NCBI GenBank assembly: GCA_934589525.1
Contig: CAKTOB010000026.1
Coordinates: 1 to 30,346 of the forward strand
Source of the DNA: an uncultured Oscillospiraceae bacterium
GTDB lineage: Bacteria; Bacillota; Clostridia; Oscillospirales; Oscillospiraceae
Reading direction: 5' to 3'
Length of the DNA stretch: 30,346 bases
The notes under the pieces are model-generated. The model did not search any database. It was not told the origin of the DNA and saw only the letters and a program-made list of their open reading frames with translations. The position numbers and the translations under genes were made by a program. The stretch's first letter is position 1; every line of letters starts with the position of its first letter. Shown piece after piece: positions 14,268 to 22,382 of the stretch.

Positions 14268-14329
14268 CGGCGGGACCTTCCCATTCGGTCAGTAAAATGA
14301 CTGATTCGAGAAGGCCCCGCCGTTTTTTT
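14268..14329. terminator. Long terminator between glf and the two-component genes
   Basis: The outer stem CGGCGGG / CCCGCCG (14268-14274, 14316-14322) is extended by CCTTC/GAAGG and GTCA/TGAC pairs with small internal loops and ends in T7 on the plus strand. It terminates glf and may also stop the convergent kinase transcript. Confidence 0.82.
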
Positions 14330-14356
14330 GTTGTTTGAGTGCGGAATGCGGTTTTT

Positions 14357-15688
14357 TTAAGATTGCACGGCACCCCGGAGCATGACCTTGGCGGTAAATT
14401 CGCCGTTTTCGTAGTCAAAGACGCTGCCGCCGCCGTTTTTTTCGCAGAGACGCTTGACGGACTGAATGCCGATGCCGCTGGCGCTGCGCTTGGAGGACTG
14501 AAAAATTCCGTTTCGCTCCAAAATCTCCCCTTCAAAGGCGTTTTTGACCTGGATCAGCACCAGTCGGTCCCCATGGAGATAGGCCTCCACCTGAATCTGC
14601 CGCCGCTCCGGGGCGGTCCGCAGGCTGGCCTCCAGGGCGTTTTCCAGAAGGTTGGACAGCACCAGGCACACATCGATCTCGTCTGCCGGAAGGGCCTGGG
14701 GCAGGTCGATTTTGGCCTGGAAGGGAATGGCGTTTTGCCGGGCCAGGGCGCAGTAATAGCCCATGACGCTGTCCACCGCCGGATTGTCGGAGAACCGGGT
14801 GTCCAGATTGGGAATGCGGCTGACGGCCCCCTGGAGGTATTCCTTGATTTTATCCAAGTCCCCGGCATCGGCCAATGTGGAGAGTTGACGGAAGTGGTGG
14901 CGCATATCGTGGCGGGCCTGCCGGGCCTCTTCAATGGCCGCCCGGAGGCTTTCATAGCGCTGTTGCTGCAAGAGGAGGAAGTGGTTTTCCTGCTGCAATT
15001 TGGAGTTTTTGTTCAGATTGTTCGCCATCATCAGAAACATTCCGTAGAACAAGGCCAGCAGGCAAAGAAGCACCAGACTCACCACGAAATAGATTTGCAG
15101 CACCCGGCCCGTATACAGGGTGACGCGCTGCTTTGGGGCGATATACAGGTTCAGGACAATGAACACCAGGGGCACGATCCAGAAGAAGTACCAGGTTCTG
15201 GCGAAATTTTCGTCCTCGATCAATGTTTTGGCCCAGTTTGTGGCGGGATAGTAGGCAATGGCCGTAAAAATCCAGCATAACAGATTGTAAAAAAGCCCCG
15301 TTCCCGTTTGAAGCCAGAGCTCCGTTTCCGCAAGACAGGTGCCGGCAACGATCATGGCATCAAAGGCCCGGGCGATGCCGCCCAGACAGGCGTAGACCCC
15401 GCAGACGGAAAGGGCCACGCTGCCGGATTTCCACAGGCTCAGCTCCAAAGACCGGGCATAGGCCAGGGCGGTCACAAAGGCTGCCGGGATCAATACCGGC
15501 AAAGTAGGCAGTTCCAGGGCCCAGCATAGCCAGCCCCCCACAAGCACCTGGGCAAGACACAGAGGGGCCATCCATAGCAGCAGTTTTTTGGGCGGCTGCC
15601 GCAGATGGGAGCCCATGGGCAGATAGGCCAGCACCACTCCGGGCAGGAGTACGCCAAGCTCTAAAATGGGCTGTAGGATGCCCTGCAT
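14357..15688 (-). CDS. AgrC-like sensor histidine kinase (GHKL ATPase)
   Basis: The 443-residue membrane kinase has six to seven predicted transmembrane helices over residues 1-222, a coiled coil (about 228-256), and a cytoplasmic kinase core. The phospho-acceptor is His260 in ARHDMRHHFRQL, the H-box of the HPK10/AgrC class. The N-box is SNLLENALEA (345-354) and the G-box is SGIGIQSVKRLCEKNGG near the C-terminus. Such kinases pair with LytTR regulators and often sense peptides. No signal-peptide gene or processing protease is visible nearby, so the stimulus is unknown. Its ATG overlaps the regulator's stop by one base (TGATG), indicating coupled translation. Confidence 0.92.
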   Translation of the reverse strand: MQGILQPILELGVLLPGVVLAYLPMGSHLRQPPKKLLLWMAPLCLAQVLVGGWLCWALELPTLPVLIPAAFVTALAYARSLELSLWKSGSVALSVCGVYACLGGIARAFDAMIVAGTCLAETELWLQTGTGLFYNLLCWIFTAIAYYPATNWAKTLIEDENFARTWYFFWIVPLVFIVLNLYIAPKQRVTLYTGRVLQIYFVVSLVLLCLLALFYGMFLMMANNLNKNSKLQQENHFLLLQQQRYESLRAAIEEARQARHDMRHHFRQLSTLADAGDLDKIKEYLQGAVSRIPNLDTRFSDNPAVDSVMGYYCALARQNAIPFQAKIDLPQALPADEIDVCLVLSNLLENALEASLRTAPERRQIQVEAYLHGDRLVLIQVKNAFEGEILERNGIFQSSKRSASGIGIQSVKRLCEKNGGGSVFDYENGEFTAKVMLRGAVQS

Positions 15689-16401
15689 CAGATGTGCCCC
15701 CTTTCAAGAAGCCGCTCCAGAAAGACCTGCTTTGCCTTTTTTTGCAGCTCCCGGCTGACGGAAATCCGGCTGCCGTCCTCCATGGAAAAGCACAGGCCGT
15801 CAAAATCCCGGGCCCGGTCCAGATTCACGGCCACGCCCCGGCCGCAGACAAAAAAACGGCCATCCAATTCCTGGGTGAACTGGCCGAAGGACTGGCGGGT
15901 GGCCAGTTCCTTTCCGGCGGCGGTGTGAATATGAATGATGTGGGAAAAATGCTCGGCATAGAGCATATCCCGCAATTGAAGCCGAACGGGACTGCCGCCG
16001 ACCTTGATCTCCATGAATTTTTCCGGGGCGGGGAGCCGCTGCAATAGCTCCTGGGTCAGCCGGTCGATCTGGTCTTCCGTGTAGGGCTTTACAAGGTAAT
16101 CCATGGCCCGGACCCGGAAGCCCTCCAGGGCATGGTCTGTAGAGGTGGTGGTAAAAATCAACTGGCACCGGCTGTCAAATTCCCGAAGCAGCCGGGCGCA
16201 TTCCATGCCGGTGGCCCCGGTCATATAGATGTCCAAAAAGGCGGCGGAAAAGGGCTCCTGCCGGGCCTGGGCCAAAAAGTCCTGACCGTTTTCAAATTCC
16301 ACCGTTGTCAGCTCCAGGCCCCGGCGGGAAAACTGGCCCAGGAGCCAGGCACGGAGCTGGGCCCGCTCCCGGGCAATATCATCCACAATGGCGATCCGCA
16401 C
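15688..16401 (-). CDS. LytTR-family response regulator
   Basis: The receiver domain (1-120) has Asp7/Asp8, phospho-acceptor Asp57 in AAFLDIYM, Thr84 in FTTTS, and Lys105 in YLVKPY. The LytTR DNA-binding domain covers about 135-235 (RLQLRDMLYAEHFSHIIHIHT...FVCGRGVAVNLDRARDF). I prefer the GTG at 16401, giving 237 residues starting MRIAIVDD, because AAGGAAGG lies 8 nt upstream. The earlier in-frame GTG at 16428 would leave a ribosome binding site touching the start. It probably acts with the kinase to control the divergent gene at 16608, given a LytTR-like site between them. Confidence 0.92.
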   Translation of the reverse strand: MRIAIVDDIARERAQLRAWLLGQFSRRGLELTTVEFENGQDFLAQARQEPFSAAFLDIYMTGATGMECARLLREFDSRCQLIFTTTSTDHALEGFRVRAMDYLVKPYTEDQIDRLTQELLQRLPAPEKFMEIKVGGSPVRLQLRDMLYAEHFSHIIHIHTAAGKELATRQSFGQFTQELDGRFFVCGRGVAVNLDRARDFDGLCFSMEDGSRISVSRELQKKAKQVFLERLLERGHI

Positions 16402-16433
16402 AGAATCTTCCTTCCTTTGTTTTTTCACCTCCC

Positions 16434-16442
16434 ATTATAGCA
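16434..16442 (-). promoter_or_regulatory. Extended -10 promoter of the regulator/kinase operon
   Basis: On the minus strand TGCTATAAT gives an extended -10 (TGn-TATAAT) at 16442-16434. No good -35 hexamer is present, so an activator may be needed. Confidence 0.5.
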
Positions 16443-16472
16443 CCCTGTTGGGGAAAATGCTATGGACAGAAT

Positions 16473-16481
16473 ACCGTTTGT
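16473..16481 (+). promoter_or_regulatory. LytTR half-site-like sequence
   Basis: ACCGTTTGT matches the nine-position LytTR consensus [TA][AC][CA]GTTN[AG][TG]. It lies between the divergent promoters of the regulator and the propeller gene, about 30 bp upstream of the latter's -35. A second copy at normal spacing is not evident. Confidence 0.42.
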
Positions 16482-16488
16482 GCTATTT

Positions 16489-16507
16489 TTTGGCAATTCG
16501 TGCCAAA
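16489..16507. promoter_or_regulatory. Palindromic operator candidate upstream of the propeller gene
   Basis: TTTGGCA-ATTCG-TGCCAAA is a perfect 7-bp inverted repeat ending 4 bp before the -35 of the gene at 16608. The position suits an activator or a repressor. The binding protein is not known. Confidence 0.5.
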
Positions 16508-16511
16508 TCCC

Positions 16512-16540
16512 TTGAAAGGGCTCCGGGGGAACCCTATAAT
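16512..16540 (+). promoter_or_regulatory. Promoter of the propeller protein gene
   Basis: TTGAAA (16512-16517) and TATAAT (16535-16540) are 17 nt apart, with a start near 16547 and a 60-nt leader ending in a GAAGGAGG site. Confidence 0.78.
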
Positions 16541-16607
16541 GCTTCCTAAGAGGGGGCTTTTGCCCTTCCCGGAGAAAATCGAGATTCCAATTGAAGGAGG
16601 ATCTATT

Positions 16608-18728
16608 ATGAATTGCAGACGATTTGCCCGTACTGCCGGTGCCCTGACCCTGGCTGCGGCCCTGTGCCTGACGGGAGCTGCCTGTGCCCCGGCCCAGACC
16701 CCGGATACCACCACCGCGGCACCCACTCAGGCACCGACCCAGCCTGCCACGGAGGCTGTGGAGCAGGTGGAAAAGAATGCGGCATCCCATGAGACCGGTG
16801 CCCTGCCGGTCAAGGCCCTGACCCCCAAGGCGGTGGACGTGAACCCCTACATGGCCTCCGTTGACCCCAACATCCACGGGGACGGCTATAATACGGACTC
16901 TACGGATGAAATCATGCCCCTGGGCATTTATCCGGAGATCAACGTGTCCTACGAGACCACCAACGCCAACGCCTCTCCGGCAATCTTTTTTGACAACTAC
17001 AACCACAGCGTGGTGCCGCTTCTGGGCGGCATTGCCATCCGGGATATTGATGCCCAGGAGGCAACGACCCTGGGCTATTTCTCCCCCAAGAAGCATGACG
17101 GCGGCGGTTACGTCATCCAGAGCTCCTACTCCTTTGTGGATGCGGAAAACCGGATCGTCTGCCCCACCAGCCACAACCATGTCCTGATGCTCCGGGCCAC
17201 GGATGAGGAGGGCAATGTGCTGCCGGAGTTTGAAAAGGCGCTGGACATCGACATCAAGGCTGCGGCGGAGGCGGTGCTGGGGGAGAGTCTGGACCAGAAC
17301 CTTCTGTCCATTGTCTTTGACTATGAGGGCAACCTCTGGTTTGCCACCGGCGGCTTCCGCATTTATCCGGACCGGCAGCAGCAGGGGGCCGTGGGCTACA
17401 TTGCCCATAGTGCCATTGAGGACATTCTGGCGGGGAGAGAAACGGACCTGCTGAAAGCGGTTTACGTCCTGGGCCTGACCCCGGGAGAGGGCTGCGAAAA
17501 CGGCATTGCCGCCTCCAAGGAGGGGGCCGTGATCCTCACCAATCGGAATTGCTATCTGTTCCGGGGAAAAGACGGGGTGAATACCGTCTGGTGTACGCCC
17601 TATGAAAGCGTCGGCGCCAAGGACAGCCGGGAAGGGGACGAGACCACCGGCGGCGGCCTGGCCTGGGGCGGCGGCTGCTCCCCCTCTCTTGCGAAGGACT
17701 TGGTGATGTTTACGGACAACCTGGACCCGGTGAACCTGATCGCACTGGATATGAAAACCGGCGAAAAGGTGGCAAGCCACCCCATCTTGGATGAGCTTCC
17801 CCAGGGAATGCAGGTCAGTGTGGAAAACTCCGCCATCGTCTATGACGACGGACAGGGCACCGTCAGCACCATCGTTTGCAACTGGTTCGGTGCGGGCAGC
17901 GCCAATCTTAGTAAGCCCGACAGCGACTCCTCCATCCAGAGCTATGCCAATATCTACGATGTGAACTGGCTGACCAAGGGCAACAGCATGATCCTGCCCG
18001 GCGTGGAGCGGGTGGATACGGTGAAGACCGATACGGGCTATGAAATGAAGTCCGTCTGGTGCCGCAGCGATCTGCGGGATACCGCCATTATGAAGCTCTC
18101 CACCGCCACGGGCTATGTTTACGGCTATGTGCAGGACCTGTCCACGGGCATGTGGCAGTACATTGTGCTGGACTTTGACACCGGCGAAACCGTTCTGACG
18201 GTGGACGTGGCCAACAAGTTTGGCTACAACAATATGGCCATCGGCATGTACTCCGGAAGAAGCGGCAATGCGCTGTATTGCCCCACCGGATATCTGGAAC
18301 TGCTGCGGCTTCAGGACCGGTTTGCCTACCTGCCGGAGATGCCCTACCGGAAGCTGGATATGGACAAGGCCACCCGGAATGTGCTGTCTCAGGAGCGGTT
18401 TGAGGCCCTGGGCGGCCAGGGACGTGTTGCCAGCTGGTACTTTGGCATCAGCGCGGTCAATGTCCACCCCAACACCACGGTGGCCCTGCGGATGAACAAC
18501 CTCTCCGGGGCGGTCAAGGACCTGAAGCTCTATGCCCTTACCCCGGAAGGAAAGCTTCAGCAGGTGCCGGGGGCACAGTGGCTTTTGCGCACCGAGGACG
18601 GGGAAACCCCCGAGACGCTGGAAGACGGCACCCTCTATGAGCTGTGGGTCACGGCTTCCGACGACGGCGACTTTGACCTGGATGACGGGGCCCGTTCCCT
18701 GGCCGTCCGGGTGGTTCTGGCAAGCTGA
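16608..18728 (+). CDS. Secreted or lipid-anchored beta-propeller-like protein
   Basis: The 706-residue product starts at 16608, 7 nt after GAAGGAGG. Residues 1-26 form a signal peptide ending TGAACAPAQ; Cys26 could be lipidated, although the residues before it fit a lipobox poorly. A Pro/Thr/Ala-rich linker (about 30-50) follows. The body (about 75-600) has repeated strand-rich blocks, including NPYMAS...NIHGDGYNTDS, DYEGNLWFATGGF, ASKEGAVILTNRNCYLFRG, MFTDNLDPVNLIALDMKTGE, VERVD and MKLSTATGYVYGY. From memory these resemble a secreted PQQ-like propeller family of actinobacteria and other phyla that is functionally uncharacterised. A separate C-terminal beta domain follows. It is divergent from a LytTR two-component system and monocistronic. 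Function unknown. Confidence 0.7.
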   Translation: MNCRRFARTAGALTLAAALCLTGAACAPAQTPDTTTAAPTQAPTQPATEAVEQVEKNAASHETGALPVKALTPKAVDVNPYMASVDPNIHGDGYNTDSTDEIMPLGIYPEINVSYETTNANASPAIFFDNYNHSVVPLLGGIAIRDIDAQEATTLGYFSPKKHDGGGYVIQSSYSFVDAENRIVCPTSHNHVLMLRATDEEGNVLPEFEKALDIDIKAAAEAVLGESLDQNLLSIVFDYEGNLWFATGGFRIYPDRQQQGAVGYIAHSAIEDILAGRETDLLKAVYVLGLTPGEGCENGIAASKEGAVILTNRNCYLFRGKDGVNTVWCTPYESVGAKDSREGDETTGGGLAWGGGCSPSLAKDLVMFTDNLDPVNLIALDMKTGEKVASHPILDELPQGMQVSVENSAIVYDDGQGTVSTIVCNWFGAGSANLSKPDSDSSIQSYANIYDVNWLTKGNSMILPGVERVDTVKTDTGYEMKSVWCRSDLRDTAIMKLSTATGYVYGYVQDLSTGMWQYIVLDFDTGETVLTVDVANKFGYNNMAIGMYSGRSGNALYCPTGYLELLRLQDRFAYLPEMPYRKLDMDKATRNVLSQERFEALGGQGRVASWYFGISAVNVHPNTTVALRMNNLSGAVKDLKLYALTPEGKLQQVPGAQWLLRTEDGETPETLEDGTLYELWVTASDDGDFDLDDGARSLAVRVVLAS

Positions 18729-18746
18729 TCCCCATTTCAATATTCA

Positions 18747-18777
18747 CGGAGCGGCCGACCCGGCCGCTCCGCATTTT
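18747..18777 (+). terminator. Terminator of the propeller gene
   Basis: An 11-bp perfect GC-rich stem CGGAGCGGCCG / CGGCCGCTCCG with a 3-nt loop is followed by CATTTTT. Confidence 0.9.
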
Positions 18778-18853
18778 TGCGCTTCCGGGTAATATGCACG
18801 AAAGGAAACAGCGGATTTCCCTAACTTTTGTATAGGTAAATTTCAGAAAATGA

Positions 18854-18882
18854 TTGCCTTTTGCCGCAAGCTGTGGTATATT
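18854..18882 (+). promoter_or_regulatory. Promoter of typA
   Basis: TTGCCT (18854-18859) and TATATT (18877-18882) are 17 nt apart; the typA start follows at 18929 behind a GAAGGAG site. Confidence 0.65.
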
Positions 18883-18928
18883 TCTATGTTGAGAGTTGGT
18901 ACATTACATCTATCGAAGGAGCTTTTTT

Positions 18929-20758
18929 ATGGCATCTCAGGAAAAAATCAGAAATATTGCCATTATCGCCCACGTTGACCACGGTAAGACCACACTGGTT
19001 GACGAAATGCTGAAGCAGGGCGGTATTTACCGGGAAAATCAGGCAACCGTGGACCGGGTCATGGACTCCGGCGATCTGGAGCGGGAGCGCGGCATTACCA
19101 TCCTGGCCAAAAACACGTCCGTACACTATAAAGATTACAAGATCAACATTGTGGATACCCCGGGCCACGCTGATTTTGGCGGCGAGGTGGAGCGGATCCT
19201 CAAAATGGTCAACGGCGTGATCCTGCTGGTTGACGCTGCCGAGGGCCCCATGCCCCAGACCCGTTTTGTGCTGCAAAAGGCCCTGGAACTGGGCCATAAG
19301 GTCATTGTGGCGGTGAATAAGGTGGACAAGCCTGATGCCCGGGTCCATGAGGTCATGGACGAGGTATTGGAGCTGCTGCTGGAGCTGGATGCCACCGACG
19401 AGCAGTTCAATTCCCCCACCATTTTCTGCTCCGGCCGTCAGGGCATCGCTTCCTACAGCCCCGACGAAATGGGCACGGACCTCAAGCCCCTCTTTGAAAC
19501 CATTATCGAGTATATCGATCCCCCCCAGGGCGATGAGAACGGTCCCCTGCAAATGCTGGTTTCCTCCATTGACTACAATGAGTATGTGGGCCGTATCGCC
19601 GTGGGCCGTGTGGAGCGGGGCACCATCAAGGTCAACCAGGAGGTTGCCATCTGCGACTATCACGACCCGGAGCACAAGGTCAAGGGCAAGGTCGTGGCCC
19701 TGTATACCTATGACGGTCTGGCCAAGGTGCCGGTGCAGGAGGCTAAGGCCGGTGAGATCGTGGCCCTGTCCGGCATGGCGGACATCACCATCGGCCGCAC
19801 CCTGTGTGACCCTGCGGTGGTGGAGCCCCTGCCCTTTGTGAAGATCTCCGACCCCACCATTGAAATGACCTTTGCCGTCAACGATTCTCCCTTTGCCGGC
19901 AAGGAGGGCAAGTTCATCACCTCCCGGAATCTGCGGGACCGGCTGGAGAAGGAACTGCTGAAGGACGTGTCCCTCCATGTGACCGAGCAGGGCACCGATG
20001 CCTTCAACGTGGCGGGCCGCGGCGAAATGCACCTGTCTATCCTGATGGAGACCATGCGCCGGGAAGGCTATGAGTTCTCCGTCTCCACCCCCCGTGTGTT
20101 GACCAAGGAAATCGACGGCAAGCTCTGCGAGCCCATCGAGCGGATGGTGGCCGACGTTCCCGAGGAGAGCATGGGCGCCGTCATCGAGAAAATGGGCAAG
20201 CGGAAGGGTGACCTCTTGGGCATGACCCCTGTGGGCAACCGCTACCGCCTGGAGTTCCTGGTTCCCTCCCGTGGCCTCTTTGGCTATCGGAACGAGTTCC
20301 TGACGGATACCCGGGGCGAGGGCATCATGTCCTCCGTGCTGGATTCCTACGCCCCCATGAAGGGCGAGATCGAGCGCCGCCAGGTGGGCTCCCTCATTGC
20401 CTTTGAAACCGGCGAAGCCTGTTCCTACGGCCTGTATAACGCCCAGGAGCGGGGCACCCTGTTCATCGGTCCCGGTACCCCGGTATACGCCGGTATGGTG
20501 GTCGGCATTTGCAGCCGCAACGAGGATATGACCGTCAACGTCTGCAAGAAGAAGCAGCTGACCAATATGCGGGCCGCCGGTTCTGACGAAGCCCTGCGGC
20601 TCACCAGCCCCAGAGTGCTGTCTCTGGAGCAGTGCATTGAGTTCCTGGCAGACGACGAACTGCTGGAATGCACCCCCAAGAGCCTGCGCATCCGCAAGCG
20701 GGAGCTGGATCATGCGCTCAGAATGCGGAACCTGATGAAGAAGCGTGCCGGTGAATAA
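18929..20758 (+). CDS. typA: Ribosome-binding GTPase TypA/BipA
   Basis: TypA is an EF-G-like translational GTPase that binds the 70S ribosome and assists 50S assembly, chiefly under cold or other stress. The 609 residues match the family length. The G domain shows G1 AHVDHGKTT (14-22), G2 in RERGITILAKNTS, G3 DTPGHADFGGEVER, and G4 NKVDK. Domain II, the two EF-G-like domains and the TypA-specific C-terminal domain follow (TPRVLTKEIDG, PSRGLFGYRNEFLTDTRG, NVCKKKQLTNMRAAGSDEALRL). The start at 18929 is preferred over an upstream in-frame codon because of the GAAGGAG site. It is a single-gene unit with its own promoter and terminator. Confidence 0.97.
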   Translation: MASQEKIRNIAIIAHVDHGKTTLVDEMLKQGGIYRENQATVDRVMDSGDLERERGITILAKNTSVHYKDYKINIVDTPGHADFGGEVERILKMVNGVILLVDAAEGPMPQTRFVLQKALELGHKVIVAVNKVDKPDARVHEVMDEVLELLLELDATDEQFNSPTIFCSGRQGIASYSPDEMGTDLKPLFETIIEYIDPPQGDENGPLQMLVSSIDYNEYVGRIAVGRVERGTIKVNQEVAICDYHDPEHKVKGKVVALYTYDGLAKVPVQEAKAGEIVALSGMADITIGRTLCDPAVVEPLPFVKISDPTIEMTFAVNDSPFAGKEGKFITSRNLRDRLEKELLKDVSLHVTEQGTDAFNVAGRGEMHLSILMETMRREGYEFSVSTPRVLTKEIDGKLCEPIERMVADVPEESMGAVIEKMGKRKGDLLGMTPVGNRYRLEFLVPSRGLFGYRNEFLTDTRGEGIMSSVLDSYAPMKGEIERRQVGSLIAFETGEACSYGLYNAQERGTLFIGPGTPVYAGMVVGICSRNEDMTVNVCKKKQLTNMRAAGSDEALRLTSPRVLSLEQCIEFLADDELLECTPKSLRIRKRELDHALRMRNLMKKRAGE

Positions 20759-20779
20759 ACTGAAAAAAGATTGATTTAC

Positions 20780-20847
20780 TGCGGAATCTGTGGTAAGATG
20801 GTCTGGTGGAAAACAACCAGAATCTTCTACAGATTCCGCACTTTTTT
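20780..20847 (+). terminator. Terminator of typA
   Basis: A 12-bp stem TGCGGAATCTGT / ACAGATTCCGCA continues inward through GAT/ATC and CTGGT/ACCAG pairs and ends in C-T6. It fills most of the gap before the next gene. Confidence 0.92.
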
Positions 20848-20872
20848 ATGTCTACCGGATGGGAGGGATTTT

Positions 20873-21916
20873 ATGCGAAAAGTTGCGTGTTTTGTGTATG
20901 CGCTGGGGCTTGTTACACTGATGCTGCTCTCCGGGAGACACTTGACGGCCCAGGCAGCAGCACCAAAAGAAATTGCGGTGCCTGCCCGCCCTGCGCCGGA
21001 GTCTCCTGCTGGGGAAGAAGAGGAGTCGTTCCTGCTAAGCTTTGTGGGGGACTGCACCCTGGGCAGCGATGCCCGGTTTTACGGGGTCAAGCACAGCTTT
21101 ATTGATGTGATCGGGGAGGATTACGACTATCCCTTCCGGAACGTGGTAAAATACTTCCAAGATGACGACTGCACCTTTGTGAATCTGGAAACGGTTCTCA
21201 AGGACGAAGGCTCTATTATTAAGGAGGATGGCTTTGCCTTTCGGGGGCCTACGGCCTATACAAAGATTTTGACCGGCAGCAGCGTGGAGGCCGTGACCAT
21301 TGCCAACAACCACATCCGGGACTATGGTGTCCAGGGCATGGAGTCCACCAGAAAGGCCCTGGAGGAGGCGGAGCTTCCCTATGTGGAGCAGGATACCTAC
21401 CGGATCATTACCACGGAAAGAGGCCTCAAAATCGGCCTTTACGGCGGCTTTTTCCAGGTGGATGTGAAAAAGGTGGAACAGGCGGTGGCGGAAATGAAGC
21501 GCCAGGGGGCGGAGCTCATCGTCATGGCCATCCACTGGGGCATAGAAGGCTACTACCGGCCCAATGCGGAGCAGGAGCAGCTTGCCCACCAGCTTATCGA
21601 CCTGGGGGTGGACATCGTCTACGGCAGCCATCCCCATGTATTGCAGCGGGTGGAAGCGTACAACGGCGGCATCATCTATTACAGTCTGGCGAACTTCTCC
21701 TTTGGGGGCAACCATTTCCCCAGGGACATGGATACAGTGATCCTGCAGCAGCAGGTCCTGCGGAAAAAGGACGGCACCGTTACTCTGGGCACCCTGACCC
21801 CCATTCCTGCCTGCGTCAGCTCCCAAAGACCCCAGAATGATTTCCAGCCCACCCCCTATGAAGCGGGCACGGAGGACTATGACCGGGTGCTTCAAAAGCT
21901 GGAATTGGAGGAGTAA
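20873..21916 (+). CDS. CapA-family (poly-gamma-glutamate capsule-type) metallophosphatase-like protein
   Basis: The 347-residue protein starts at 20873 with a GGGAGGG site. Residues 1-29 form a signal peptide or anchor (LGLVTLMLLSG...AQAAA), followed by a Pro/Ala/Glu-rich spacer. The CapA/PGA_cap domain spans about 55-330 and keeps its motifs: SFVGDCTLGSD, FVNLETVL, FRGPTAY, IANNHIRDYG, VMAIHWGIEGYY and YGSHPHVLQRVE. The pattern of Asp, Asn and His is that of a calcineurin-like fold. Family members include capsule proteins CapA/PgsA, but most clostridial copies stand alone, as here, without capB/capC. An extracellular role in the envelope is likely; the substrate is unknown. Confidence 0.88.
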   Translation: MRKVACFVYALGLVTLMLLSGRHLTAQAAAPKEIAVPARPAPESPAGEEEESFLLSFVGDCTLGSDARFYGVKHSFIDVIGEDYDYPFRNVVKYFQDDDCTFVNLETVLKDEGSIIKEDGFAFRGPTAYTKILTGSSVEAVTIANNHIRDYGVQGMESTRKALEEAELPYVEQDTYRIITTERGLKIGLYGGFFQVDVKKVEQAVAEMKRQGAELIVMAIHWGIEGYYRPNAEQEQLAHQLIDLGVDIVYGSHPHVLQRVEAYNGGIIYYSLANFSFGGNHFPRDMDTVILQQQVLRKKDGTVTLGTLTPIPACVSSQRPQNDFQPTPYEAGTEDYDRVLQKLELEE

Positions 21917-21917
21917 A

Positions 21918-21946
21918 GGCCCCGCCGTGCCCCCGGTTTTGGGGCC
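21918..21946 (+). terminator. Weak hairpin after the CapA-like gene
   Basis: GGCCCC / GGGGCC (21918-21923, 21941-21946) can pair directly after the stop codon, followed only by AATTT. It is a weak candidate terminator. Confidence 0.4.
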
Positions 21947-22015
21947 AATTTGGAAGGCTTAACCGAAGGACACGGTGCTGCCTGAAAATTTACCGGGGGA
22001 AATATGAAAAAATTG

Positions 22016-22044
22016 TTGACCTTCCCGGCATTTTCGGTTATAAT
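22016..22044 (+). promoter_or_regulatory. Promoter of the rpmH cluster
   Basis: TTGACC (22016-22021) and TATAAT (22039-22044) are 17 nt apart, giving a leader of about 90 nt before rpmH. No DnaA boxes are visible in 21917-22141. Confidence 0.82.
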
Positions 22045-22141
22045 GAGCGGGCATGACCGTAGTGGTCTGTCTATTTTGTGTTGCTGCGGCCTTTTTGGCT
22101 GTCGAGCATATGATTTTAGCGTATTAGGAGGTGTATCCGTA

Positions 22142-22276
22142 ATGAAGCGTACCTATCAGCCCAGCAATCGTCACCGTTCCAAGGTCCACGGTTTCCGTCA
22201 GAGAATGGCTACCGCCAATGGCCGTAAGGTTCTGGCCCGCCGCCGTGCAAGAGGCCGCAAGGTTCTGTCCGCCTGA
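22142..22276 (+). CDS. rpmH: Ribosomal protein bL34
   Basis: This 44-residue, very basic protein is bL34 of the 50S subunit. The sequence [22 protein letters not shown] and the closing [11 protein letters not shown] are diagnostic. It starts at 22142 behind AGGAGGTG. An in-frame extension upstream runs through the promoter and is rejected. It heads the conserved rpmH-rnpA-yidD-yidC-khpB cluster. Confidence 0.98.
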   Translation: MKRTYQPSNRHRSKVHGFRQRMATANGRKVLARRRARGRKVLSA

Positions 22277-22331
22277 TGCGCCGCCCCTGTGAACACAAGG
22301 AAATATGCGCGCGAGAGCGAAACGGGAGCTA

Positions 22332-22368
22332 AGCGGGGTGAATGACACATTCGCCCCGCTCCCTTTTT
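22332..22368 (+). terminator. Hairpin/attenuator between rpmH and rnpA
   Basis: AGCGGGGTGAATG pairs with CATTCGCCCCGCT over a 3-nt loop (13 bp, one G-U) and is followed by CCCTTTTT. It overlaps the spacer directly upstream of the rnpA ribosome binding site. It probably reduces transcription into rnpA so that much more L34 than RNase P protein is made. Confidence 0.72.
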
Positions 22369-22382
22369 AGGAGAAGAAAAGC

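Noticed and set aside
16402..16428. Longer N-terminus for the LytTR regulator (GTG at 16428)
   Set aside because: The only ribosome binding site for that start touches it, while the GTG at 16401 has a well-spaced AAGGAAGG site and begins directly with the receiver domain.
16425..18740. Minus-strand open frame of 771 codons opposite the propeller gene
   Set aside because: It is antisense to a gene with signal peptide, promoter, ribosome binding site and terminator. Its product is rich in His/Gly/Val as expected from a GC-rich shadow frame.
18884..20713. Minus-strand open frame opposite typA
   Set aside because: TypA is unmistakable on the plus strand; the opposite frame has no recognisable domains.
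21917..22141. Replication origin next to rpmH
   Set aside because: No DnaA boxes or AT-rich unwinding element can be seen, and dnaA is absent from the window.
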